Positions 49,730 through 60,400 of a stretch of DNA of 64,000 nt are shown here, piece after piece. The notes under the pieces are model-generated. The model ran no database searches and was not told the DNA's origin. It worked only from the letters and a program-made list of their open reading frames with translations. The position numbers and the translations under genes are program-made. Origin of the DNA: Type-B symbiont of Plautia stali (GTDB taxonomy: Bacteria; Pseudomonadota; Gammaproteobacteria; Enterobacterales; Enterobacteriaceae); NCBI GenBank assembly GCA_001485295.1, contig BBOA01000001.1, positions 310,001 through 374,000 of the forward strand. The letters run 5' to 3'. Within the stretch, counting starts at the first letter, position 1; each line of letters begins with the position of its first letter.

Positions 49730-51568
49730 TTATACCACGCTCAGCCTTTCCACCAGCCCGCTGCGGCGCTGGGTTTGCAGCTGTACCGCACGCTGAAATA
49801 CTGCGGGTTCGCTGTAGAGCGTCAGCCGCCTGCGCGCGCGAGTAATGGCCGTATAGACCAGCTCGCGCGTCAGCACCGGCGAGAACTGAGCCGGCATCAC
49901 CAGCGCAGTATGCTCGAACTCCGATCCCTGCGACTTATGCACAGTCATCGCCCAAGCGGTGTCGTGCGGTGGCAGGCGGCTCGGCTGCACCGCTTTTACC
50001 GAGCCGTCCGGCAGCTGGAAAAAGACCTTTAGCTGATTTTCCGCGTCGCGCAGCGTAATACCGATATCGCCGTTAAACAGCCCCAGCGCGCTGCCGTTGC
50101 GCGTCACAATCACCGGTCGTCCCGCATACCAGAGGCTGCCGATGGCCGGACGACGGATGCGCTGCAGCTGCACCAGACGCTGCTCAATACGCTGGTTCAA
50201 TCCCTGCACGCCAAACGGCCCGTCGCGCAGCGCGCACAGCAGCTGAAAGCGGCTGAACGCCAGCAGGCTCTCCTCCACCGGCGCGTGTGACTGCACCAGC
50301 TTTAGGAAAGGCCGGTAGCCTTCCGCGACAGCATCGAGCATCGTCTGATAGTCCTTGCCGCTCTGCAACGCCTGAAAATCGATATCCTCAAAGGCGGCAT
50401 TAATCACCTTCTCTACTTCGTGCGCGTCGCCAAGATTGACCGCACGCGCCAGCTGTCCAATCCCCGAGGTGGCGTCAAAGCGGTAACTTTTGCGCAGCAG
50501 ACAGATACTGTCGCGCACATCTGGCGCGCGTGCGTCATCCGCACCGTCCAGCGCGCACTGCGTCAGCGCCACCAGCTGCTGCGCGCGCGCTAGGCTATAG
50601 CCCGCTTCGGCGCAGCGGCAGATATCGCCCAGCACGGCGCCCGCTTCCACCGACGCCAGCTGATCGCGATCGCCGAGGAAAATGACGCGCGCATGATCAG
50701 GCAGCGCCGCGATCAGCTTCGCCATCATCGAAAGATCGACCATGGAGGCCTCGTCCACCACCAGCACGTCGAGATGCAGCCGGTTAGCGGCGTGGTAGCG
50801 CAGCCGCTGAGTATCGGGCTGCGCGCCCAGTAGGCGATGCAGCGTCGTCGCTTCACTGGGAAAACGCGCACGCTCCTCATCGCTGACCGACAGCGCCTGC
50901 AGCGCCTGGCCAAGCGACTCGGTGAGGCGCGCCGCCGCTTTCCCGGTCGGCGCCGCCAGCTGGATGCGCAGGCTGTTGCGGCTCAGGCGGATCATCGCCG
51001 CCAACAGCTTCGCTACGGTAGTGGTTTTGCCAGTGCCTGGACCGCCGGAGATTACCGCCGTTTTGCGCGTCAGCGCCACGGCTGCAGCGATTTTTTGCCA
51101 GTCATCGGGACCGTCACTAAACAGCGCGCTCAGCACGTTCTGCGCGGCGGCGATATCCATCTCCGCCATCTCCGCCTGCAGCGAGAAAAAGCGCGCTACC
51201 TGGCCTTCGCTCTGCCACAGACGATGCAGGTAGAGCCGCTCATGATCGAGCACTAGCGGCGTCGCGATACCGCCGTCGCTCAGAGCCGGCCAGTCGGCTA
51301 GCGCGGTTTTCCAGCACAGCGGCGCGCCCACCGTGCGCCATAGCGCCTGCGCCAGCTCCGGGTGGCGTCCGGCGAAGAGCCTTTCGCCATCCAGATGCGT
51401 CAGCGGTAGGCAGACATGGCCGTCGCCCGCATCGGCGCTAACGCAGGCGGCCGCTAGCAGCCATGCCGGCTGCGACGGATAGGCCAGCAGCCGCGCAAAC
51501 TGTAGATCGAGCGGCCGCAGCAGACGCTTCTCCACCGCCTGATCGAGCAGCAAGACTATTTCCGTCAT
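49730..51568 (-). CDS. recD: exodeoxyribonuclease V alpha subunit
   Basis: The fast 5'-3' helicase of RecBCD. 612 residues (E. coli 608). Walker A is VISGGPGTGKTTTVAKLLA (about 170-188); motif II DVLVVDEASMVDLSMMAKL; then ARVIFLGDRDQLASVEAGAV, and the C-terminal TVHKSQGSEFEHTALV and YTAITRARRRLTLY. The start at 51568 lies five bases after the recB stop, so the two are coupled. Uninterrupted. Confidence 0.97.
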   Translation of the reverse strand: MTEIVLLLDQAVEKRLLRPLDLQFARLLAYPSQPAWLLAAACVSADAGDGHVCLPLTHLDGERLFAGRHPELAQALWRTVGAPLCWKTALADWPALSDGGIATPLVLDHERLYLHRLWQSEGQVARFFSLQAEMAEMDIAAAQNVLSALFSDGPDDWQKIAAAVALTRKTAVISGGPGTGKTTTVAKLLAAMIRLSRNSLRIQLAAPTGKAAARLTESLGQALQALSVSDEERARFPSEATTLHRLLGAQPDTQRLRYHAANRLHLDVLVVDEASMVDLSMMAKLIAALPDHARVIFLGDRDQLASVEAGAVLGDICRCAEAGYSLARAQQLVALTQCALDGADDARAPDVRDSICLLRKSYRFDATSGIGQLARAVNLGDAHEVEKVINAAFEDIDFQALQSGKDYQTMLDAVAEGYRPFLKLVQSHAPVEESLLAFSRFQLLCALRDGPFGVQGLNQRIEQRLVQLQRIRRPAIGSLWYAGRPVIVTRNGSALGLFNGDIGITLRDAENQLKVFFQLPDGSVKAVQPSRLPPHDTAWAMTVHKSQGSEFEHTALVMPAQFSPVLTRELVYTAITRARRRLTLYSEPAVFQRAVQLQTQRRSGLVERLSVV

Positions 51569-51573
51569 ACTTC

Positions 51574-54500
51574 CTACTCTTCCGGTCGACGAAACAGCGC
51601 GTCCAGTCCGGCGACAAACTCAGCCGAAGGGCGCGCGGTAAAGATGCCGTTTTCCGGCGAACTGCCGTCGACGCCACGTAGAAACAGATAAAACACGCCG
51701 CCAAAATGGCGCTGATAGTCGTAGCCCGGTAGGCGATGCTGCAGATAGCGATGCAGCGCCAGCGTATAGAGCTGATACTGCAGGTCATAGCGGTGATCGA
51801 CCATCGCCTGCACTATCGCCTGCGGTGTATAGGCCGCTTCGCTGTCGCCTAGCCAGTTGGATTTGTAGTCCAGCAGATAATATTGGCCGTTCCAGCGAAA
51901 CACCAGATCGATAAAGCCTTTCAGCATGCCCTGCACCTGATGGAACTCCAGCCTCGGCGCGCAGGCTGACAGCGCATCGTGCTGGCCGATCAGCGCATCC
52001 AGCGCGGCGGCATTAAGCATGCGCTCCAACGGCAGATAAAAGGCCATCTCTACTAGGCGGTCGCAGTTTTGCAATGCGCCGAGCGTTAGGCCGTCGTGAC
52101 TGAGCGGCGTGTGCAGCACGCGCGCGATCCACGCCTCCAGCACCGGCAGCCAGTGCGCCGGATAGCCGTTTTGTTCCAGCTGCGTCTCCAGCAGTGCCTG
52201 ATCTAGCGGCCGGGTGAAATCGATAGACTCAAACAGGCCGTGCAGAAAAGTGCCCGGCGCCGCGCCGCGCGGAAAGTGGTGCGGGGTCAGCTGGTTTTCC
52301 GCCACGCCGCCCTCTTCGCCCGCCGCGTCAATATCGAAAGTAGGCATCGCCTCTAGCAGCGGCGAGCTGCTGTGCTGCTGTAGCCCGGAGTAGCTAGTGA
52401 CGCGCCAAGCGTCGCGCAGGTCGCGCGTCACCTCGCGGCTGCTGAGCGCCTCGTCGGACGGAGACTGCTCGCACCAGTTTTCGCCGGGTATGAGGTCGTC
52501 CCTCATCACTTCGGTGTCCACGTCCGCCAGCGTGTCGAGGCAGGCTCGCAGTCGGTTTGCGTCGCCGCTTTCTCCCTGCTGCACCAGATAGCCCAGCGCG
52601 CTCTTGTGCAGATCGCTGTCGCCCTCTTTTTTGCGCGCGCCCTTAAACAGCGGCGCGATGCCGACGCTGCAGTGAAATACCGAGCGCGTCAGTGCGACGT
52701 AGAGCAGGCGCAGATCCTCCGCCAGACACTCCTGTTCGGCGAGCGCCATACTCTGCTCGTCGCCCTGCACGTCGAGCAACGTCGCAAAGCTCTCGCGTTC
52801 GTGATAGAGCGCGCTGGCCGCCTCGCGGAAGCCGGCGGCGAACGGCAGCCACACCAGCGGATACTGCAATCCTTTCGATTTATGGATAGTCACAATCTGC
52901 ACCAGATGGCGATCGCTCTCTAGGCGCAGCTGCTGATCCGCCGACTGGCTGTTGGGCCGGGCGATCTGCTGGGCGAGAAAGCGCACCAGCGCATGCGGGC
53001 TGTCGAGCTGGGTTGACGCCTCCTGCAGCAGCTCGCCGAGGTGCATCAAATCGGTGAGCCTGCGCTCGCCGTTCTCTGAAGCCAGCATGTTTTCCGCCAG
53101 CTGACGGCGGTTCATCACGTCACGCAGCATCGGCAGCACGCCGCGCTGATGCCACAGCTGCTGCCAGCCGGCGAACTGCTCGACCAGCGCGTCCCATGCG
53201 CGTTCGTCCTGGCTCAGAGTTTCCAGCGTGGCGGCGTCGATAGCGAAGATGGAGGTAGCCAGCGCGCTGCGCAGCAACTGCTCCTGCTCCGGCGCCTGCA
53301 CCGCCTGCAGCAGCCACAGCAGCTCGCGCGCCTCTGGTGTGGTGTAAACGCTGTCGCGGTTGGAGAGGTAAACCGAGGGAATCGACAGCCGATTCAGCGC
53401 ATCGCGGATCAGGCCCGCTTCGTTGCGACTGCGCACCAGCACCGTAATATCGGACGCCTGAACCGGACGCAGATTGTCGCCCTTGCCCAGCAGCGCCCGC
53501 CCCAGCCGTCCAGCTACCAGCCAGCGGCTGATGTCGGCGGCGCACTGCTGCGCCATAAACTGCTGATAGTCGCTAACGCCGACGCCGTCGCCGGGCTGCA
53601 GCCAGAAGCGCAGCGCTGCCTGCGGCTGGGCGTCTTTCACCAGCGTCAGCTGCTGGTTCGGCACTGCGGGGTTTACCGGTAAAAACTGAATAGCTGAGAA
53701 GAGAAACGGCGAATCCATCCGGGCGAAAAGGCGGTTCACGCTCTGCACCATGCCCGGTGACGAGCGCCAGTTAGTGTCGAGTGTGTAGCAGGCGCTGACC
53801 TCGCTGCGGGCGCGCAAATAGGTAAAGATATCCGCGCCGCGAAACGCGTAAATCGCCTGCTTGGGATCACCGATCAGAAGCAGCGCCAGCTCCGGCTGGC
53901 TGAGGTAGAGCGTGCGAAAAATGCGGTACTGCGGCGGGTCGGTGTCCTGAAACTCATCGATTACCGCCACCGGATAGCGGGCGCGAATGGTGTCGGCCAG
54001 CAGCACGCCGCCCGGCTGCTGCAGCGCCTCGTCAAGCTGGCTCAGCAGATCGTCGAAGCCGAGCAGCGCGCGTAGGCGCTTCTCTTTACGCACCGCGTAG
54101 CGCACTTCCACCAGCGCGCGGGCGATAACCAGATCGCGCAGTGACAATGGCTCGGCGAGAAATGCCTCCACTGCCTGAAACAGCGGATGCGGCGGCGGCT
54201 CGCCCTTTTTAGTTTTTTCCAGCAGCACCCGCTGGGCGAAACGCTCCAGCTCTTTGGGAAAGAGATAATCGGTGGTTTCGCTGTTGGCCCACTGGGTGAT
54301 CTTCGCTACCCAGAGAGGCAGGTATTTGCTGCTGTAGCTGCGCTTATCGACGCCGAACTGGTTGACGATGCCTTCCACTTCGTCGCTCACCGCCTGCCAC
54401 TGCTGCTTGATCGCCGCGATGCGCGTCAGGTTGGCGGCATGCCGCGTCGCCAAGGTTTCGTCGTCAGCCGGCGGTCGTTTCAGCCGCGGCGATTCGCCCT

Positions 54501-55101
54501 GCAGCCAAGGCCGCAGCGTGGTCAACAGGCTCTCCGGCCCGTCCCACTCCGCGACAATAGCACGCGCGACCTCCAGCGTTAGCGGATAGCAGTGGCGTCG
54601 CCAGAAGTCCGCCGTCGCCTGCTTAAACAGCGCCGACTCATCTTCAATCAGCTCCTGCTCAAACAGCATGCCCGATTCGAACGCGTTCAGGTTGAGCATA
54701 CGCTGACAGAAGCCGTGGATGGTGAATATCGCCGCTTCGTCCATCTGCCGCTCCGCCGCCAGCAGCAGCGTAACCGCCTGCGAGAGATCCTCAATCTGCT
54801 CCAGCAGCTGCGTCAGCACCGGGTTGCTGCTGGCGCCGCGCACGCACACCAGCCGCAGCTCGTGGATATTCTCGCGGATACGTCCACGCAGTTCAGCGGT
54901 GGCGGCCTCGGTAAAGGTTACCACCAGAATTTCTTCGACCGACAGCGGACGGCTGTAGCTGTTTTCACCGCCCAACCCTAACAGCAGGCGCAGATAGAGC
55001 ACACCGATGGTGAAGGTTTTGCCGGTGCCCGCCGAAGCCTCAATCAGACGCTCGCCGCGCAGCGGTAGCGTTAGAGGATTCAGCGACTCAGGGTAACTCA
55101 T
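51574..55101 (-). CDS. recB: exodeoxyribonuclease V beta subunit
   Basis: 3'-5' helicase and nuclease of RecBCD, needed for double-strand-break repair and RecA loading at Chi. 1175 residues (E. coli 1180). Walker A ASAGTGKTFTIGVLYLRLLL (about 20-40), motif II VAVIDEFQDTDPPQYRIF, VTIHKSKGLQYPLVWLP, and the C-terminal nuclease motif FIDLVFRWNGQYYLLDYKSN with the catalytic Asp and Lys. Its start overlaps the ptrA stop (TAATG). A 3.5-kb frame without any lesion argues against assembly errors elsewhere. Ends in TAG. Confidence 0.98.
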   Translation of the reverse strand: MSYPESLNPLTLPLRGERLIEASAGTGKTFTIGVLYLRLLLGLGGENSYSRPLSVEEILVVTFTEAATAELRGRIRENIHELRLVCVRGASSNPVLTQLLEQIEDLSQAVTLLLAAERQMDEAAIFTIHGFCQRMLNLNAFESGMLFEQELIEDESALFKQATADFWRRHCYPLTLEVARAIVAEWDGPESLLTTLRPWLQGESPRLKRPPADDETLATRHAANLTRIAAIKQQWQAVSDEVEGIVNQFGVDKRSYSSKYLPLWVAKITQWANSETTDYLFPKELERFAQRVLLEKTKKGEPPPHPLFQAVEAFLAEPLSLRDLVIARALVEVRYAVRKEKRLRALLGFDDLLSQLDEALQQPGGVLLADTIRARYPVAVIDEFQDTDPPQYRIFRTLYLSQPELALLLIGDPKQAIYAFRGADIFTYLRARSEVSACYTLDTNWRSSPGMVQSVNRLFARMDSPFLFSAIQFLPVNPAVPNQQLTLVKDAQPQAALRFWLQPGDGVGVSDYQQFMAQQCAADISRWLVAGRLGRALLGKGDNLRPVQASDITVLVRSRNEAGLIRDALNRLSIPSVYLSNRDSVYTTPEARELLWLLQAVQAPEQEQLLRSALATSIFAIDAATLETLSQDERAWDALVEQFAGWQQLWHQRGVLPMLRDVMNRRQLAENMLASENGERRLTDLMHLGELLQEASTQLDSPHALVRFLAQQIARPNSQSADQQLRLESDRHLVQIVTIHKSKGLQYPLVWLPFAAGFREAASALYHERESFATLLDVQGDEQSMALAEQECLAEDLRLLYVALTRSVFHCSVGIAPLFKGARKKEGDSDLHKSALGYLVQQGESGDANRLRACLDTLADVDTEVMRDDLIPGENWCEQSPSDEALSSREVTRDLRDAWRVTSYSGLQQHSSSPLLEAMPTFDIDAAGEEGGVAENQLTPHHFPRGAAPGTFLHGLFESIDFTRPLDQALLETQLEQNGYPAHWLPVLEAWIARVLHTPLSHDGLTLGALQNCDRLVEMAFYLPLERMLNAAALDALIGQHDALSACAPRLEFHQVQGMLKGFIDLVFRWNGQYYLLDYKSNWLGDSEAAYTPQAIVQAMVDHRYDLQYQLYTLALHRYLQHRLPGYDYQRHFGGVFYLFLRGVDGSSPENGIFTARPSAEFVAGLDALFRRPEE

Positions 55102-56550
55102 TATGATGTCTCACTCTTAACCGGTAGCGACTGCTGTAGTTTCGCCACCTCATTCCAAGTTTTCCAGCCGGGCAGCGGCGCGGACGCCAGCTTGTCGGCG
55201 CTGTTGCCCGCAATCTGCGAGGTCATCGCCATGCCCTCTTTATTAATTATAGCGCCATGGAAGAAGTCCACCAGCGCGCGTGGCGCCAGCTTCTCGATAT
55301 CCTCTGTCACTTTCTGCCGCGTATCGAAGGCGTAGTTCTGGCGATCGAAGTCGGGGCTATAGCATAACGCCTCTTCATCCAAGGTTTGCGGCCGCTGTTT
55401 CAGCTGGTTGATCATCACCTGCTGATACTGGAGAAATCGCTCTGCGACATGGCGCTCAGCCGCTTCTCCGCCTGAAGGGAGAAGGCCTGATAGCGCTGCA
55501 GAAGATAAGCGGGCCGCTTGTTGTTACTCTGCAGCAGGAAGCTGATGCCCCACTGGGGGCCGACCGGCATCTGGAAAGCGAACACCGCATAGCCCAGCTG
55601 CTCTTCTTCGGTGAGCAGCTGGTTGTAGAACCAAAGCTGCACTATCTGGCTCATCAGCATCGAGCTGTTAGCCATGCTCTGGTATTCGCCGTAGCCGAGC
55701 GGCACATAGAGCGCCGCTAGCGCCGAGTCGGTGCTGCTGCCGGCTTTTTGCAGATTGGCCTTCATCGGTCTGGCGAAGGCCGCGAAGCGGCCAAAGGTGT
55801 TGGCGGCGATCTGCGTCATCTCCGGCAGCGATTTATTGCTGTAGATCACCGCCTTCATCAGGTTGGCGGAGTAGTGGGCGTGGTAGAACGCGGACAGCGC
55901 TTCCAGCAGTTTGCTGTCGAGCTTACCCTTTAGGGTGTCGAGATTGCCGCCGGAAAAGCGCGAGCCAGGATGCGCTAGGTTGAGCGTCTCCGCGCCGACC
56001 TGTGCCATACGCAGCCTGTCGCGTGAGCACGCCATCGTCAGCTCAGCGTTGACGGCGTGCGCTCGCGATCGGCATTGACTAGGCCGAGCAGGAGCGCGGC
56101 AATGGCGTCCGCGACACGATACACCGCCGGCTCCAGCGTGTCGTTCTCCATCTCCAGATAGGAGGCAGTGCGGTAGGAGGCGGTGCTAGCGTTGCGGATG
56201 CCGCCATACTTTTTCAGGAGCTCCGCCAAGTTATCGGGCTGCGGATAGCGCTGAGATCCTATCAGCACCATATGCTCAAGAAAGTGCGCCAAGCCGAGCT
56301 GCTGGTCTGGATCGTCCAGCAAGCTGATCGGCAGCGTGAGCACCGCCAGCAATTTCGGCGCCTGCGCGTCGGAAATCAGTAACACAGTCAGGCCGTTAGA
56401 GAGCCGAATCGCCTGATACTGGCGCGGATCTTTTTCGCTTTTGCGAATGGTTTCATTAATCGGCTCCCAGCCCGTCACCGCCTGCGCCAGCGAGGCGCAG
56501 GTCACCAGACTCACCACCAGCGCCGCTATCCAGCAAGCGTATCTACACAT
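55101..56550 (-). pseudogene. ptrA: protease III (pitrilysin), gutted
   Basis: A periplasmic M16 zinc protease of 962 residues in E. coli. Here a signal peptide and GLAHFLEHM (the HxxEH zinc site) are read from 56550, then a frameshift near 56038, continuing RLRMAQVGAETLNLAHPGSR and NLMKAVIYSNKSLPEM. At about residue 240 the chain jumps to the C-terminal SSTDSALAALYVPLGYGEYQ, QLGYAVFAFQMPVGPQWGIS, another frameshift near 55417, and ends PVKSETS. About 480 residues are missing. It keeps its place between recC and recB. Confidence 0.95.
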
Positions 56551-56663
56551 GTAAACCCCTTCTGTTAACCTTGAAACTGTGCTGCCTGGCAGCCGCAGCC
56601 GATTGCAAACTGACGTAATCTTGTTATATGCCGTTGACGCGTCAGATCTCGTTGAACCACTTG

Positions 56664-59600
56664 CTATTCATCACCCAAGTGGGCCTGCAGTACCGGCAGA
56701 TACCAGCGGTAAGCGGCCTCGACGATTTCGTTGAGCTGTTCTTCATTTAACGGGCGACACAGCCGTTGCAGATAGGGATCGCCGGCATCGCTTTCCTGCT
56801 GATAGCCGCCGGTCCAGGCCTGCAGCAGGCGGTTGCGCGCCTTGACCTGGGTGGCCTCATCCAGCAGCAGCAACCGCGTTTTCTTGTTGTAACTCGCTGT
56901 CAGCCAAGCGCCGCCGCTCTTATTCAGCAGCAGCAGCGGGCGCGACATGCCCTGCTTATAGCCTTGCATATAGCGCGTCAGCAGCGCCTCCGCCTCCGGC
57001 TGCGCCACCGCCGCGAAACGCCAGCGGCTGTTTTTCCTGCCCATCATGCGGCTTTCGCCGCTACCACCCAGCGCGCAGTAAATCAGATGCTCCAGCCAGA
57101 ACAGCAGGCCGTCGTTCATGTTGAGTACGCCGTGACGCCAGCGCAGCAGGCCGTCGCGCTGCACCTGCGTCAGCCAGCCGGTCAGCACGACACCGTCGAG
57201 CGGCAGACTGACCTCCCAGCTATCGCCCTCGCTACGTTGGTCGATGACCGCGGCCGCTACCTCCTGCATCTCCTCCTGCTGTACCTGCCAGAAAAGCTCG
57301 CCGAAGGCGCCGTAAGGTAGATTGCCCGCCGCCCGATGTAGGGCGAATAGCCGCTGCGTATCTTCGCCCTCCACTAGCGCGTTCAGCAGCTCGGCGTTGA
57401 TCTGGTAGCGCTCCAGACTGTCCAGCACGAAAGGCTCATTTTCTGACAGCTCCGTCTCCTCCAGCCAGAAGGAAACGCCGAGCCGCTGATGAAACCAAGC
57501 GCGCACCGGATGGCGCCAGAAGCGTAGAAACTGCTCGCAGGAGACCGATTCAATCTCCGGCAACGGCAGCGGCTGCACAAAATCGAGCGGCGCCTCGCCT
57601 TTACCCTGTGCGGCGGGTAGCCATTCGCGCGCAAAGCTGTGACAGCGCGACTGCGGATGAAAATTTTCCGCCGCAAACGGCATACGGCTATGCAGATGCT
57701 GAATATGCTGCTGCACGCGCTGCGCGCTTTCATCCAGCTCTTTCGCCTCGTCGCCCGGCAGAAAGAAACTCTGACCGATATAGTCCAGCAGCTCTGTGAC
57801 TAGCACGGAGGGATAGCGTTCCGTATTGTCCTGAATAGCCCGCCCGATATAGCTGATATAGAGCCGATCCTGCGCCGACAGCAGCGCTTCGAGAAAGAGA
57901 TAGCGGTCGTCATCGCGTCGGCTGCGGTCGCCTTTGCGCGGCTGCTGCTGCATCAGGTCAAAGCCCAGCGCCGGCAGCGTGCGCGGATAATCCCCGTCGT
58001 TCATTCCTAGTAGGCAGACCACGCGGAACGGGATCGAGCGCATCGGCATCAGCGTGCAGAAGTTAATCTGACCGGCGAGAAAGCGCTGGCTGATGCGCTG
58101 CTGATCGAGACGCCCGCGCAGATCATCGCGCAGCAGCGTCACCGGGATCGCCGCCTGATAGCACGCGGCCTGACCATACTCAATCAGCTGTTTCCACTGT
58201 TCTTCCACCAGCAGTAGCGCCGCTTCCGCTTCGGTGTCGCCGTGGAAAAAGTCGTTGATCATCTCCCGACAGAGCGGCAACCAGCTCTCCAGCAGGCGGG
58301 ATTCGCTGAGCCGCGCGCGCCAGTGATTGAGGCGCATCAGCAGCTCTGCCAGATGACCAGCCAGCTCGCCCACCAGACCGCTCGACTCATCGTAGGGCAA
58401 AATGCCCTGCCAGTCGCCGTGGTGGCTCTCCATCGCATGGCCTAACAGCATACGTTCCAAGCCGAAGCGCCAAGTGTGCTGGCCCGTGGCCGGCAGCGCC
58501 AGCGCTTCGGCGCTGGCGTCGTCCAGCCCCCAGCGCACGCCGGACTCGTCCACCCAGCGCCGTAGCAGGCGCAGCCCGCTCTCATCCAACGAGAAGCGGT
58601 TCGCCAGTGCTGGCACCTCCAGCAGCGCCAGCACATCCTCCGCTGCAAAGCGGCTGTCCGGCAGCGCCAGCAGGCTCAGGAAGGCGAAGATCGCCGGGTG
58701 CGCTTTGCTGGCGCGGCGGTCAGAGATCGAGAACGGCAGATAGCGATCGGCGGGCACGTTGGCGAAGACCGCCTGAATAAAGGGGGCGTAGCTGTCGATA
58801 TCGACCACCATCACGATAATGTCGCGCGGCTTGAGCGAGGGGTCCGCCTCCATCATCGCTAGCAGCTTATCCTGCAGCACCTCGACTTCGCGCTGCGCGC
58901 TATGACAGATCTGCACACTGATCGAACGATCGTCGGGAGCGAGCAGGCGCTTGTTACCGCTCCAGGCCAGCCCCTCCGCATTCTGCCCCAGCACCGCCCT
59001 GTCCTGCAAATTCAGCAGGTCATGCTGCATCGCGTGCAGCAGGTTATCTTCCTCTACCTCGACGAAGGCATCGACGTCATCCGCCTCAGCCATCTGGCTG
59101 AGTAGAAAGAGGTTATCGCGCCCCAGCTTACCCCAGCTTGCCAGCAGCGGATTGTTGAGCTGCTGTTCGCCCTCGGCGTTAAAACGCGCGGGCGCCTCCT
59201 GCGGATCGCTGAACAGATCGCGCGCCTCTTCGCTGTCTAGGCGGCGACGCTGGCGGCTCTGCAGCTTCGCCAGAAAGGTGTAATCCTGAATATCGCCCCA
59301 GTAATCGCGGCACGGGTTGGTGAACAACAGATGAATATCGATATGGCGGCCCAGCGCCTGCAGCGCCTGCAGATAGACCGGCGGCAACGCGGAGATGCCG
59401 CAGATAAAGACGCGCTTCGGCAGGCTGGCGGGCGTCTGCTCCGCTCGCTCCAGCGTGTGAATAAAGCGTGCGTAAAGATTGGCTCGGTGCCATTTTGGCT
59501 GACCCAGCGCCTCAGTGTAGGCTACCAGATCGCGCCAGAGCACCGACTGCCACAGCTGCGCGTCGCCTAATCCTTCCACCAGCTCGCCCTGCTCCCAGAG

Positions 59601-60041
59601 GTTCAGCCAGTCGGCGCGATAGACTAGATACTGGTCAAAGAGATCGGCGACGCGGGAACAGAGCTGGAACAGTTTGCGTTTGTCGCCGTCGTCATGCAGG
59701 TAGCGGCGCAGCGAGATGAACGCCTGCTGGGTTAGCAGATCCGGCAGGCGATGCATTAGTTTCCAGCTCATGCTGACTTTAGTAAAGGCGCTCTCCGTGG
59801 GTATCTCCGGCAGCACGCGCACGAACATATCCCAGATAAACGAGGCGGGCAGCGGAAACTCAATATTGGCGGAGATGCCGAAAGTTTGCGCCAGCTCCAT
59901 TTGCAGCCACTGCGCCATGCCGGGACTCTGCACCAGCATAGTTTCGGCGGAAAAAGGATCGCTGAGGGGGTCATGTTCTATCACCGCGGCCGCGAGAATC
60001 TTCAGAACATCGAGCTGGTTTGAGTGATAAAAGTGAAACAT
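56664..60041 (-). CDS. recC: exodeoxyribonuclease V gamma subunit
   Basis: RecC holds RecB and RecD together and scans for Chi. 1125 residues (E. coli 1122), starting MFHFYHSNQLDVLKILAAAV. Conserved blocks include VQSPGMAQWLQMELAQTFGI, FICGISALPPVYLQALQALG, LLASWGKLGRDNLFLLSQM, FCTLMPMRSIPFRVVCLLGM, NDGDYPR and GDRSRRDDDRYLFLEALLSA. No lesion over 3.4 kb. It is separated from ptrA by a 110-base spacer. Confidence 0.97.
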   Translation of the reverse strand: MFHFYHSNQLDVLKILAAAVIEHDPLSDPFSAETMLVQSPGMAQWLQMELAQTFGISANIEFPLPASFIWDMFVRVLPEIPTESAFTKVSMSWKLMHRLPDLLTQQAFISLRRYLHDDGDKRKLFQLCSRVADLFDQYLVYRADWLNLWEQGELVEGLGDAQLWQSVLWRDLVAYTEALGQPKWHRANLYARFIHTLERAEQTPASLPKRVFICGISALPPVYLQALQALGRHIDIHLLFTNPCRDYWGDIQDYTFLAKLQSRQRRRLDSEEARDLFSDPQEAPARFNAEGEQQLNNPLLASWGKLGRDNLFLLSQMAEADDVDAFVEVEEDNLLHAMQHDLLNLQDRAVLGQNAEGLAWSGNKRLLAPDDRSISVQICHSAQREVEVLQDKLLAMMEADPSLKPRDIIVMVVDIDSYAPFIQAVFANVPADRYLPFSISDRRASKAHPAIFAFLSLLALPDSRFAAEDVLALLEVPALANRFSLDESGLRLLRRWVDESGVRWGLDDASAEALALPATGQHTWRFGLERMLLGHAMESHHGDWQGILPYDESSGLVGELAGHLAELLMRLNHWRARLSESRLLESWLPLCREMINDFFHGDTEAEAALLLVEEQWKQLIEYGQAACYQAAIPVTLLRDDLRGRLDQQRISQRFLAGQINFCTLMPMRSIPFRVVCLLGMNDGDYPRTLPALGFDLMQQQPRKGDRSRRDDDRYLFLEALLSAQDRLYISYIGRAIQDNTERYPSVLVTELLDYIGQSFFLPGDEAKELDESAQRVQQHIQHLHSRMPFAAENFHPQSRCHSFAREWLPAAQGKGEAPLDFVQPLPLPEIESVSCEQFLRFWRHPVRAWFHQRLGVSFWLEETELSENEPFVLDSLERYQINAELLNALVEGEDTQRLFALHRAAGNLPYGAFGELFWQVQQEEMQEVAAAVIDQRSEGDSWEVSLPLDGVVLTGWLTQVQRDGLLRWRHGVLNMNDGLLFWLEHLIYCALGGSGESRMMGRKNSRWRFAAVAQPEAEALLTRYMQGYKQGMSRPLLLLNKSGGAWLTASYNKKTRLLLLDEATQVKARNRLLQAWTGGYQQESDAGDPYLQRLCRPLNEEQLNEIVEAAYRWYLPVLQAHLGDE

Positions 60042-60149
60042 GCAAACTCCTGTGGTGGTACTCTCTGGCGCGGCAAAGCGGCAGACTAGCCACTCTACCG
60101 TGTATCGTCGGGGATGCCCATAGCGCGCCGGGCTCTTTTGCCTCTCAGC

Positions 60150-60400
60150 AGCGTAAACGCGCCAGCGTGGCGTGCGCTAATGTGGCCCAGTGACCTCGGC
60201 GCGTTCCAGCGTGCAGCCTGATGCGCTGGCGCTGCGCTGCAGCGACGTGCGCCAGCCTGCGACTTTGTGTCCTATCAGGCATAGCGCCGCGACGCGTGAC
60301 GCGGCCCGCTGCTACCACTGCTGACTAAAGCTCCGCGTCAGCAGCAGCGCAAACAGTGCTTCCGGCAGGCTAAAGCCGCGTTGTTCACAGGCAGCGATGC
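60150..60400 (-). pseudogene. ppdC: prepilin-peptidase-dependent protein PpdC, broken
   Basis: The type IV prepilin start ACEQRGFSLPEALFALLL is readable, followed by stops and a scrambled tail (FSQQWQQRAASRVAALCLIG, GWRTSLQRSAS). Position downstream of ygdB and next to recC matches E. coli. Confidence 0.65.

Noticed and set aside
53149..53682. Plus-strand open frame of 177 codons
   Set aside because: It is the complement of recB coding sequence with high GC and no family features. Many other long plus-strand frames over recC, recB and thyA are the same kind of shadow.
59120..59145. Tandem repeat CCCCAGCTTA in recC
   Set aside because: It encodes ASWGKLG, which is the normal RecC sequence in E. 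coli, so it is not a new duplication.
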